Positions 9,449-18,602 of a stretch of 64,000 nucleotides of DNA are shown one piece after another. Position 1 is the stretch's first letter, and each line of letters begins with the position of its first letter. The position numbers and the translations under genes are program-made. A model generated the notes under the pieces. The model was not told where the DNA came from, ran no database searches, and saw nothing but the letters and a program-made list of their open reading frames with translations. This DNA is from Taklimakanibacter sp050246735. GTDB lineage: Bacteria > Pseudomonadota > Alphaproteobacteria > Rhizobiales > Aestuariivirgaceae. Location of the stretch: positions 282,419-346,418 of the forward strand of contig JBFWVM010000005.1 in the NCBI GenBank assembly GCA_050246735.1, given 5' to 3'.

Positions 9449-10399
9449 TTACTGAAGCGAAGGGTGCCAAACCGAGAGGAGACCGTCAAGTTTCTGCAAT
9501 TTCGCCTGTTCGGCGAGGTCGGGCAGGCCCAGGGCGGTGAGGGCGCCGGAGGTGATCTTGAGGCCGAGGCCCAGAAGCCCGTCATCGTCGCTCTCGACCT
9601 TCCAGTCGCGCACCGCGATGTCGTCGGCGAGCTGCTTTTGCTTCTTGATCCAGTCGACCGCCTTGTCCTCGCCGCCGATCTCGTCGATGAGCTTCTCGGC
9701 CACCGCCTGGCGGCCGGTATAGACGCGGCCGTCGGACAGGACCTTCACCCTGTCGAGCGGCAGCTTCCGCCTTTCGGCGACCAGGCCGGTGAACCAGGCG
9801 AAGCTGTCCTGCACCATCTGGTTGGACACTTCCCGGGCCTTCTCCGACAGCGGCTTGAAGGGCGAGGGCTCGGCCTTGAGGTCGCCCGACTTGATTTCCT
9901 GCATCTGGACCCCGATCGTCTCGAGCAGCTTCGAGACTTCGGCCCATTGGAAGATGACGCCGATGGAGCCGGTGATGGTGTTGCCGCGGGCGACGATGTG
10001 GTCGGCGGCGATGGCGGTGATGTAGCCGCCCGAGGCCGCGATCGTGTCCATCACGGCGGCGACCGGCTTGTCCTTGGCGATCTTGCGCACCGCTTCGTAG
10101 ATGGCTTCCGAGCCCGCGGTGGTGCCGCCGGGGCTGTCGATGCGCAGGATCAGGCCCTTCACGCGGTCGGCCTTGGCGATGTCGTCCAGGAGATCGAGGG
10201 TCTTCTGGTCGCCGGTGATGAGCCCGGTGATCCTCACGCGCGCGATGTGGTCGCCCTGCTTGCCGAGATCGAAGCCGCCCCAGGCCGCGGCGAGCGCCAG
10301 CAGCCCGCCGATGAAGAGCAGGATGGCGGCCACGCGCCAGAAGGTGAGGCGGCGCTTGAGCCGCCGCCGGTCGATGATCAGTTCAGCTTCGCTCGCCAT
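9449..10399 (-). CDS. sppA: Signal peptide peptidase SppA (short form)
   Basis: Membrane serine protease of the S49 family that degrades cleaved signal peptides. The 316-residue protein has one N-terminal membrane helix (about residues 22-42) and a single protease domain, unlike the double-domain E. coli enzyme. The nucleophile motif is TIAASGGYITA and the general-base lysine region is FKPLSEKARE. Located between rpsA and ihfB, a common alphaproteobacterial order. Confidence 0.92.
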   Translation of the reverse strand: MASEAELIIDRRRLKRRLTFWRVAAILLFIGGLLALAAAWGGFDLGKQGDHIARVRITGLITGDQKTLDLLDDIAKADRVKGLILRIDSPGGTTAGSEAIYEAVRKIAKDKPVAAVMDTIAASGGYITAIAADHIVARGNTITGSIGVIFQWAEVSKLLETIGVQMQEIKSGDLKAEPSPFKPLSEKAREVSNQMVQDSFAWFTGLVAERRKLPLDRVKVLSDGRVYTGRQAVAEKLIDEIGGEDKAVDWIKKQKQLADDIAVRDWKVESDDDGLLGLGLKITSGALTALGLPDLAEQAKLQKLDGLLSVWHPSLQ

Positions 10400-10436
10400 G
10401 CAGGGTTCCTCGAATGATCGGGCACGCCCCTTCTAC

Positions 10437-10515
10437 AGCATCGGGCCGAAGACTGCGAAGCGGTTTCGGATAATCGGATGCGCAAACAAGGACATAGGCG
10501 CCGGAGCGGTTCCGG
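10437..10515. repeat. Probable dispersed intergenic repeat (rhizobial mosaic-element type)
   Basis: The sppA-rpsA gap holds a sequence of the kind I know from repeated rhizobial intergenic elements: a GCATCGGGCCGAAGACTGCG block followed by GATGCGCAAACAAGGACATA. A partial relative of the first block (AGCATCGGGTTTGGGCGAAA) occurs at about 31960-31979, and a weaker one of the second near 47022-47040. It is recognised from memory of the repeat class; copy number cannot be judged here. Confidence 0.4.
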
Positions 10516-10593
10516 CGGCCGGCGGCACTCTTGGACCGGCCGGATGTGGAAATTATGGCGTCGGGAAGGACGGCGCCGGTGTGGCGCAAAGGT

Positions 10594-10626
10594 AAGGAAA
10601 GGGGCCGGGCGCCGCCGCCCGGCCCC
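10594..10626 (-). terminator. Rho-independent terminator after rpsA
   Basis: A perfect 11-bp GC stem (10601-10611 with 10616-10626, four-base loop) begins 8 bp beyond the rpsA stop, and on the minus strand it is followed by TTTCCTT. Confidence 0.8.
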
Positions 10627-10633
10627 ATGAGGG

Positions 10634-12352
<1,719 letters not shown>

Positions 12353-12553
12353 GTGTTCGGGTTTCCTGAGATATCGAGGCTGGCCCACGGTAATGTCCGC
12401 AGGACCTCCCGCAAGGCGCCGTCACCAAATAGGCGCCAGGCGGGCGAACCACGTCGTTTCCGGCTCAAACAAGGCCACCCAGGCGCAGGCGCGAGTATGA
12501 TCCGGAAACAATAGGGGGGCGCCTGAGGCTCGGCCGTCGGCACCCCGTGAACA

Positions 12554-12572
12554 CGCCCGCCAGAGGCGGGCG
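12554..12572 (-). promoter_or_regulatory. Hairpin in the rpsA leader
   Basis: A perfect 8-bp GC stem (12554-12561 with 12565-12572, loop AGA) falls just after the predicted rpsA transcription start. S1 represses its own translation in E. coli through leader structure; a similar role here is inferred only. Confidence 0.35.
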
Positions 12573-12586
12573 GCCTGGACGGCGGG

Positions 12587-12615
12587 TCTATAGCGAATTG
12601 AGGGTCTCTGGGCAA
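12587..12615 (-). promoter_or_regulatory. Candidate sigma70 promoter of rpsA
   Basis: On the minus strand TTGCCC (12615-12610) and TATAGA (12592-12587) are 17 bp apart. This predicts a leader of roughly 230 nt before the rpsA ATG. The -35 box lies within a 7-bp hairpin (12609-12626). Confidence 0.6.
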
Positions 12616-12654
12616 GCTGTCTTGCCCGGTGCCAGAAACCGGCATTGGCCTGTC

Positions 12655-12831
12655 GGTCGACGGTAGGCGCCGCGAACGCCTCCGCCACGGGAATAATGGC
12701 CTACAAAACGAATGATCCCGTGCCCGTGACACCGGACCCGTTGCGATCGGCGGCGTCGTCGGGGCTCTGCGCCAGATGCGGCTGCCGCCTCTGCGACACG
12801 GCAGATAGCGCGACTGCCGCAAGGCGGGCGA
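12655..12831 (+). pseudogene. Remnant of a DUF5615 toxin gene (tandem duplicate)
   Basis: This stretch aligns base for base with parts of the intact toxin gene at 13494-13789. It keeps the GGTCGACGGTAGGCGCCGCG block, the AATAATGGCCTAC block and the 3' end CTGCGACACGGCAGATAG. Two internal blocks of the toxin gene are deleted and several substitutions are present, so no toxin can be made. It continues directly into a copy of the gyrB 3' end, in the same arrangement as the intact locus. Confidence 0.85.
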
Positions 12832-13071
12832 TCACACGTCGAGATTGGCCACCGACAGCGCGTTCTCGCGGATGAAGTCGCGGCGCGGCTCGACCACGTC
12901 GCCCATGAGCTTGGTGAAGATGTCGTCGGCCTCGTCGAGCTCGCTCACCTTCGCCCTGAGCAGCGAGCGCACATTGGCGTCGAGCGTCGTCTCTCACAGC
13001 TGCTCGGGGGTTCATTTCGCCGGGTCCCTTGTAGCGCTGCATGGTGATGCCCTTGCGGCCGGCCGCGAAGA
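12832..13071 (-). pseudogene. Duplicated, decayed 3' end of gyrB
   Basis: About 240 bp nearly identical to the last 80 codons of gyrB (13813-14051). Differences include a nonsense change (TGG to TGA at the tryptophan of LWETTLDANV), an extra G in the adjacent run (GGGGG for GGGA) and loss of everything upstream of the GRKGITMQ region. It has no start and no reading frame to rpsA. It is a fossil of a tandem duplication whose intact copy is 0.98 kb to the right. Confidence 0.9.
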
Positions 13072-13106
13072 TGGCCCAGAGGGTGAAATAGGCATTGTCT
13101 AGGTAG

Positions 13107-13135
13107 TTGCTGCCAGAAGCGGTCTTTTCTGTTAT
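13107..13135 (+). promoter_or_regulatory. Weak candidate promoter of the DUF433/DUF5615 pair
   Basis: TTGCTG (13107-13112) and TGTTAT (13130-13135) are 17 bp apart and 52 bp before the antitoxin ATG. Confidence 0.35.
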
Positions 13136-13187
13136 TTTCGCTCCATGGACGAGCCGGTTTTGGTCCGTCCTCACGAGGAAGGCTTTG

Positions 13188-13418
13188 ATGGGAGAGTTCG
13201 ATCGCATAACCCTTGATCCCGGTGTGATGGGCGGCAAAGCGTGCATCCGCGGCATGCGGGTGACAGTGGGCATGATTGTCGGCCAAATTGGTGCTGGCCG
13301 GACCGTCGATGATCTTCTCGCCGGCTATCCTTATCTGGAGCGGGAAGATATTTTGCAGGCCTTGCGCTATGCTGCGAGATTGGCTGAAGAACGGGAAGTC
13401 GTTCTGGCCGGCCCGTGA
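13188..13418 (+). CDS. DUF433 antitoxin (VapB45-like)
   Basis: A 76-residue protein with the DUF433 pattern: RITLDPGVMGGKACIRGMRV, a winged/HTH-like middle (VGQIGAGRTVDDLLAGYPYL) and EDILQALRYAAR. DUF433 proteins are the usual antitoxin partners of DUF5615 PIN-like toxins. The ATG at 13188 follows CACGAGGAAGG and gives the normal N-terminus; an upstream in-frame start at 13107 falls in the promoter. Its stop overlaps the toxin start (GTGA). Function is by family and context, not shown directly. Confidence 0.88.
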   Translation: MGEFDRITLDPGVMGGKACIRGMRVTVGMIVGQIGAGRTVDDLLAGYPYLEREDILQALRYAARLAEEREVVLAGP

Positions 13419-13789
13419 AACTGCTCATCGACATGAATTTGTCGCCGGACTGGGTGGCCGTGCTGACCTGCGCGGATTTCGAAGCCCATCATTGGTCGAC
13501 GGTAGGCGCCGCGGATGCCTCCGACAGGGAAATAATGGCCTACGCCAGAACGAATGGGCATGTCGTGATTACCCATGACCTGGACTTCGGCTCGATCCTG
13601 GCCGCCACGGGTGGTGACGGGCCCAGCGTGATACAGATCCGTGCCGATGACACCAGTCCCGGTGCGATCGGCGGCGCTGTCGTCAGGGCTCTGTGCCAGA
13701 TGGTGGCTGAACTGATCGGAGGAGCGCTGCTTACGATCGAGCCCGGGCGTACGCGGATGCGGTTGCTGCCTCTGCGACACGGCAGATAG
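13415..13789 (+). CDS. DUF5615 PIN-like toxin
   Basis: A 124-residue PIN-like (Mut7-C related) protein, presumably an RNase. The acidic residues expected for metal binding are seen in LLIDMNLSP near the N-terminus, SDREIMAYARTNGHVVITHD (about residues 36-55) and LDFGS. The GTG start overlaps the antitoxin stop by 4 bp, implying coupled translation. The gene ends 23 bp from the convergent gyrB stop. A decayed partial copy lies at 12655-12831. Confidence 0.86.
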   Translation: MKLLIDMNLSPDWVAVLTCADFEAHHWSTVGAADASDREIMAYARTNGHVVITHDLDFGSILAATGGDGPSVIQIRADDTSPGAIGGAVVRALCQMVAELIGGALLTIEPGRTRMRLLPLRHGR

Positions 13790-14051
13790 CGCGACTGCCG
13801 CAAGGCGGGCGATCACACGTCCAGATTGGCCACCGACAGCGCGTTCTCGCGGATGAAGTCGCGGCGCGGCTCGACCACGTCGCCCATGAGCTTGGTGAAG
13901 ATGTCGTCGGCCTCGTCGAGCTCGCTCACCTTCACCCTGAGCAGCGAGCGCACATTGGCGTCGAGCGTCGTCTCCCACAGCTGCTCGGGATTCATTTCGC
14001 CGAGTCCCTTGTAGCGCTGCATGGTGATGCCCTTGCGGCCGGCCGCGAAGA
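13494..14051. repeat. Intact copy of a tandemly duplicated segment (toxin 3' part + gyrB 3' end)
   Basis: This 558-bp block corresponds to the 417-bp block at 12655-13071 in the same orientation. The left copy carries internal deletions totalling about 140 bp. Similarity stops abruptly at GGCCGCGAAGA in both, marking the right edge of the duplicated unit inside gyrB. Confidence 0.85.
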
Positions 14052-16239
14052 CCGCCTCGAGAAGGTCGATCGGACCATGGATCGTCTTGTCGGAGTCCTT
14101 GCGGCGCAGTCTCGCCGGCTTGGCATAGATCTCCTGGAGATGCGCCGCCTTCTTGTCGAGGCGGATCGCGTCGGCCGAGCCGATGAGCTTGGCGTCGATG
14201 GTCCAGCTTTCCTTCACGCCGCGCACCTCGCGCGCGAAGACGAGGCCGCCGTCGGCGGAGGGTGCCCCGCTCCAGCCGCGCTCGGTCTCTTCGGCGATCG
14301 CGTCGAGGCGCCTGGCGATATAGCCGGCGGCGGCGGTCGCGTTCTCGACGTTGGAGAGCACTTCCGGATTTAGGACGCCGGCGATGGCCGCCTGCTCGAT
14401 GACGGTGCGCGAATAGCGCGAATGCAGGGCATCGAGCGCGGCCCTGACCGAGAGCGCTTCCTCGACGATCTCGCGCAGGTCGGCGCCGGCGCGCTCGGCC
14501 CCCGAGGCGAGCGCCAGGCTCGAGCCCTCGAGGCCGGTGTCGATGAGGTAATTTTCCAGCGCCTTTCCGTCCTTGAGGTACTGCTCCGAGGAGCCGCGCT
14601 TCACCTTGTAGAGCGGCGGCTGGGCGATGAAGAGATGGCCGCGTTCGATGATCTCCGGCATCTGCCGGTAGAAAAAGGTGAGCAGCAGCGTGCGGATATG
14701 GGCGCCGTCGACATCGGCGTCCGTCATGATGATGATCTTGTGGTATCTGAGCTTGTCGGGATTGAACTCCTCGCGCCCGATGCCGGTGCCGAGCGCGGTG
14801 ATGAGGGTCCCGATCTCGGCCGACGACAGCATCTTGTCGAAGCGGGCGCGCTCGACATTGAGGATCTTGCCGCGCAGGGGCAGCACCGCCTGGTTCTCGC
14901 GGTTGCGCGCCTGCTTGGCCGAGCCGCCGGCCGAATCGCCCTCGACGATGAACAGTTCCGACTTGGCCGGATCGCGCTCCTGGCAGTCGGCGAGCTTGCC
15001 GGGCAGCGAGGATACGTCGAGCGCGCCCTTGCGCCGGGTGAGCTCGCGCGCCTTGCGCGCCGCCTCGCGGGCGGCGGCGGCCTCGACCGCCTTGCCGACG
15101 ATCTGCTTGGCCTCCTGCGGGTGCTCCTCGAACCAGGCCGAGAGCTCCTCGCCGATCAGCCCTTCCACCACCGGGCGCACTTCCGAGGACACCAGCTTGT
15201 CCTTCGTCTGCGACGAGAATTTGGGATCGGGCACTTTGACCGAGAGCACGCAGGTGAGACCCTCGCGCGCGTCGTCGCCGGTGAGCGCCACCTTCTCCTT
15301 CTTGGCGAGGCCGCTCGCGGTGGCATAGTTGTTGATGACGCGGGTAAGCGCGCCGCGAAAGCCCGCGAGATGGGTGCCGCCGTCCCGCTGGGGGATGTTG
15401 TTGGTGAAGCACAGCACGTTCTCGTGATAGCTGTCGTTCCACCACAGGGCGCATTCGACGGCGATGCCGTCCTTCTCGCCCCCGATCATGATCGGCTCCG
15501 GGACGAGCGCCTGCTTGGTGCGGTCGAGATAGCGCACGAAAGCCTGGATGCCGCCTTCATAATAGAGTTCGACCTCCTTGGGCTCGACGCCGCGCCGGTC
15601 GATCAGCACGATGCGCACGCCGGAATTGAGGAAGGCCAGCTCGCGCAGGCGATGCTCGATCGTGGCATAGTCGAAATCGGTCCTGGTGAAGATCTCGGGC
15701 GAGGGCAGGAAGGTGACCTCGGTGCCGCGCTTGTCGTGGCTGTCGCGCACCACGGCCAGCGGCGCATCGGCGACGCCGTTGGTGAAGCTCATGGCGTGTT
15801 CCTTGCCGCCGCGCCAGATGCGCAATTTGAGCCAGATCGACAGCGCGTTGACCACCGACACGCCCACCCCGTGCAGGCCGCCCGACACCTTGTAGGAATT
15901 CTGGTCGAATTTGCCGCCGGCATGGAGCTGGGTCATGATGACCTCGGCCGCCGACACGCCTTCGCTCGGATGGATGTCGGTCGGGACGCCGCGGCCGTTG
16001 TCGGAAACGGTGCAGGAGCCGTCGGCGTTGAGGGCGACGGTGACGCGGTCGCAATAGCCCGCGAGCGCCTCGTCGATGGCGTTGTCCACCACCTCGTAGA
16101 TCATGTGATGGAGGCCCGATCCGTCATCGGTGTCGCCGATATACATCCCCGGGCGCTTGCGCACCGCATCGAGGCCCTTGAGCACCTTGATGGCGTCGGC
16201 GCCGTAGTCCTCGGCCTGTTTCTTGATGGGATCAGCCAT
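13813..16239 (-). CDS. gyrB: DNA gyrase subunit B
   Basis: ATPase subunit of gyrase, which introduces negative supercoils with GyrA. The 808-residue protein has the GHKL ATPase domain (EVVDNAIDEALAG, DNGRGVPTDIHP, GGLHGVGVSVVNALS), a transducer domain, the TOPRIM domain (EGDSAGGSAKQARNRENQA, DADVDGAH) and the C-terminal QRYKGLGEMN block. The ATG at 16239 shares one base with the recF stop (TAATG). Longer starts would lie within recF. Its last ~240 bp exist as a second, decayed copy at 12832-13071. Confidence 0.97.
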   Translation of the reverse strand: MADPIKKQAEDYGADAIKVLKGLDAVRKRPGMYIGDTDDGSGLHHMIYEVVDNAIDEALAGYCDRVTVALNADGSCTVSDNGRGVPTDIHPSEGVSAAEVIMTQLHAGGKFDQNSYKVSGGLHGVGVSVVNALSIWLKLRIWRGGKEHAMSFTNGVADAPLAVVRDSHDKRGTEVTFLPSPEIFTRTDFDYATIEHRLRELAFLNSGVRIVLIDRRGVEPKEVELYYEGGIQAFVRYLDRTKQALVPEPIMIGGEKDGIAVECALWWNDSYHENVLCFTNNIPQRDGGTHLAGFRGALTRVINNYATASGLAKKEKVALTGDDAREGLTCVLSVKVPDPKFSSQTKDKLVSSEVRPVVEGLIGEELSAWFEEHPQEAKQIVGKAVEAAAAREAARKARELTRRKGALDVSSLPGKLADCQERDPAKSELFIVEGDSAGGSAKQARNRENQAVLPLRGKILNVERARFDKMLSSAEIGTLITALGTGIGREEFNPDKLRYHKIIIMTDADVDGAHIRTLLLTFFYRQMPEIIERGHLFIAQPPLYKVKRGSSEQYLKDGKALENYLIDTGLEGSSLALASGAERAGADLREIVEEALSVRAALDALHSRYSRTVIEQAAIAGVLNPEVLSNVENATAAAGYIARRLDAIAEETERGWSGAPSADGGLVFAREVRGVKESWTIDAKLIGSADAIRLDKKAAHLQEIYAKPARLRRKDSDKTIHGPIDLLEAVFAAGRKGITMQRYKGLGEMNPEQLWETTLDANVRSLLRVKVSELDEADDIFTKLMGDVVEPRRDFIRENALSVANLDV

Positions 16240-17375
16240 TACTGCCTCGTCACGATTCCACCCTCCACATGGAGGAAATCCGCCTGCTTGCCAAGCCCGT
16301 CGAAGAGCGCCCGGTCGGTGCCGGTCATGAAGCTCTGGGCCCCGAGCGCCGTCAGCGTCTCGAACAGGCCGAGCCGCCTCCTGCCGTCGAGATGGGCGGC
16401 GACTTCGTCGAGAAGAAGGACGGGAGCCGAGCCCGATTCCTCGGCCACCGAAGCCGCCTGCGCCAGGACGAGCCCGATGAGGAGCGCCTTCTGCTCGCCG
16501 GTCGAGCACAGGGCGGCGGCCATGGACTTGGGTTCGTGAGTCACCAGAAGATCGCTCCTGTGCGGGCCCGAGAGGGTGCGTCCGGCCGCTTTGTCCTGGC
16601 CACGCGATTCGGCGAGGAGCTTACGATATTCGTCCTCCGCCTGCACGGCCGGCATGTTCTTGAGACGGTCCTCGAGGTCGCCCTGAAGGCCCAGGATGCT
16701 GGCGGGGAAAACGCCTCCCTTAAGTAGGAATTTTATGTGGTTTTGCAAGGCCTGGACGGCGTGCAGGCGGGCTGCCGCGATGGCCGCGGCGGCTTCCGCC
16801 ATCTGGGCCTCGAGGCCGGAAAGCCAGGCGGCATCGGGGCGCTGCTCCTCGAGCAGGAGGTTGCGCTCGCGCATGAGCTTCTCGAAGACCAGCACGCGGG
16901 AGGCATGCTCGGGGTCGTTGGCGGTGACCAGCCGGTCGAGGAAGCGGCGCCGGTCGGACGCCGGTCCGGCGAACAGCCGGTCCATCGCCGGGGTGAGCCA
17001 GATGATCCGCAGGTGATGGGCGAGGATCCCCGGGCTTTTCTGTGCGACGCCGTCGACGACCACCTGCCGGGTCTGGTTCTGGGCCTCGGCCTCGGGCGTC
17101 CATTGCGTGCCGAGCCGGGTCTCGCCGTCGGGCGAGGCGACATGGGCGGCGACGGCCCAGCCGCGTTCGGCCCCCTGGCGGGTGAGATCCTCGAACAGCG
17201 CGCCGCGCAGCCCCCGCCCGGCGCCGAGCAGCGAGACGGCCTCGATGAGATTGGTCTTGCCGGCGCCGTTGGGCCCGGTGAGCGCCACGAGGCCCGGACC
17301 CGGATCGAGACGCAGGGACGGGTAATTGCGGAAGTCGCTGAGCGTCAGCCGGGTCAGGATGAAGGCGCAGGGCAT
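16239..17375 (-). CDS. recF: DNA replication and repair protein RecF
   Basis: SMC-like ATPase that, with RecO and RecR, loads RecA at gaps. The 378-residue protein has Walker A GPNGAGKT (residues 34-41), the ABC signature region LSGPHRSDLLV and a Walker B-like LLLDEVAAHLD. It stands in the order dnaA-dnaN-recF-gyrB, overlapping gyrB by one base. Confidence 0.94.
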   Translation of the reverse strand: MPCAFILTRLTLSDFRNYPSLRLDPGPGLVALTGPNGAGKTNLIEAVSLLGAGRGLRGALFEDLTRQGAERGWAVAAHVASPDGETRLGTQWTPEAEAQNQTRQVVVDGVAQKSPGILAHHLRIIWLTPAMDRLFAGPASDRRRFLDRLVTANDPEHASRVLVFEKLMRERNLLLEEQRPDAAWLSGLEAQMAEAAAAIAAARLHAVQALQNHIKFLLKGGVFPASILGLQGDLEDRLKNMPAVQAEDEYRKLLAESRGQDKAAGRTLSGPHRSDLLVTHEPKSMAAALCSTGEQKALLIGLVLAQAASVAEESGSAPVLLLDEVAAHLDGRRRLGLFETLTALGAQSFMTGTDRALFDGLGKQADFLHVEGGIVTRQ

Positions 17376-17422
17376 GGCGTCTCATTACCCTCGCGCCGTG
17401 CCCGCGGCGAGGGCGAAATGCC

Positions 17423-18535
17423 TCACACCCGCATGGGCATCAGCACGTAGAGCGCCTGGTCGTCCGAAGGATCGAGAACGATGGTGGGCGAGCCGGCATC
17501 GGCGAGCTGGAACCTGGCCGTGTCGCTCTTGATCTGGGAGGCGATGTCGAGCAGGTAGCGCGAATTGAAGCCTATATCGATGGGCTCCGCCTCGTAGCTC
17601 GCGGCGATCTCCTCTTCCGCCGATCCCGAATCGGGATTGTTGACGGTGAGCACCACGCGCCCGCCGCCGACATTGAGCTTCACCGCCCGGCCCTTCTCGA
17701 AGGAGATCGTCGACACCCGGTCGACGGCGCTCGAGAACAGCTTGGTGTCGACGTCGAGCGTCTTGTCGTTGTTGCGCGGAATGACCCGCTCATAGTCCGG
17801 GAAGGTGCCGTCGATGAGCTTGGAGGTGAGGGTGAGGCCGTCGAAGGAGAAGCGGATCTTCGAGGCGGAGAGCGCCACTTCGATCTCGCCCTCGTCGCTC
17901 TCGATGAGCTTGACCAGCTCGAGCACGGTCTTGCGCGGCACGATGATGCCGGGCATGCCCGCAGCACCCGCGGGCAGCGCCACTTGCGCGCGCGCCAGGC
18001 GGTGGCCGTCGGTGGCGACGGCGCGCAGCGCCGCGCTGGCCGCGACCTCGTGCAGATAGATGCCGTTCAGATAGTAGCGGGTCTCCTCGGTCGAGATGGC
18101 GAAGCGCGTCTTCTCGACCAGTCCCTTGAGATCGGCGGCCGACAGGGTGAAGCGGTTGGTGAGCTCGCCGGCATTGAGGTCGGGGAAGTCCTCGGGCGGC
18201 AGCGCCTGGAGGGCGAAGCGCGAGCGGCCGGCCTTGATGCCGACGCGGCCGGGATCGGGGCCCTGATCGAGCTCGAGCTGGGCGCCGTCGGGGAGCTTGC
18301 GCACGATGTCGTAGAGCATATGGGCCGCGACCGTCACCGCGCCGTCCTGGGCGACTTCGGCGGGGACGGTCTCGACGATCTCGATGTCGAGATCGGTGGC
18401 GGTGAGCTTGACGCTGTCGCCCTTCGCCTGGACCAGGACGTTGGACAGGATCGGGATGGTATTGCGCCGTTCGACCACGCTCTGCACATGGTTGAGGGCC
18501 TTGAGGAAGGCCGATCTTTCGATAGTCACCCGCAT
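17423..18535 (-). CDS. dnaN: DNA polymerase III sliding clamp (beta subunit)
   Basis: Ring-shaped processivity factor, 370 residues in three similar domains. MRVTIERSAFLKALNHVQSV at the N-terminus and YVLMPMRV at the C-terminus are family hallmarks. The ATG at 18535 is chosen over an in-frame start 13 codons upstream because MRVTIER is the conserved N-terminus. It follows dnaA by 67 bp. The 47-bp gap to recF holds a small CCCTCGC/GCGAGGG hairpin. Confidence 0.96.
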   Translation of the reverse strand: MRVTIERSAFLKALNHVQSVVERRNTIPILSNVLVQAKGDSVKLTATDLDIEIVETVPAEVAQDGAVTVAAHMLYDIVRKLPDGAQLELDQGPDPGRVGIKAGRSRFALQALPPEDFPDLNAGELTNRFTLSAADLKGLVEKTRFAISTEETRYYLNGIYLHEVAASAALRAVATDGHRLARAQVALPAGAAGMPGIIVPRKTVLELVKLIESDEGEIEVALSASKIRFSFDGLTLTSKLIDGTFPDYERVIPRNNDKTLDVDTKLFSSAVDRVSTISFEKGRAVKLNVGGGRVVLTVNNPDSGSAEEEIAASYEAEPIDIGFNSRYLLDIASQIKSDTARFQLADAGSPTIVLDPSDDQALYVLMPMRV

Positions 18536-18602
18536 ATTCTTGCAATCCTGTCTTGCCGCCCGGGCCGCAGACATTGACGCCTTTGGCCCCGGCTGGCAAG
18601 CG

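Noticed and set aside
12701..13273. A 190-codon minus-strand frame across the duplicated gyrB tail.
   Set aside because: It reads the gyrB copy in a shifted frame and has no similarity to GyrB in that frame. The segment is a pseudogene.
14422..16539. A 705-codon plus-strand frame opposite gyrB.
   Set aside because: It is fully antisense to gyrB, with repetitive Arg/Gly/Ala composition and no family features.
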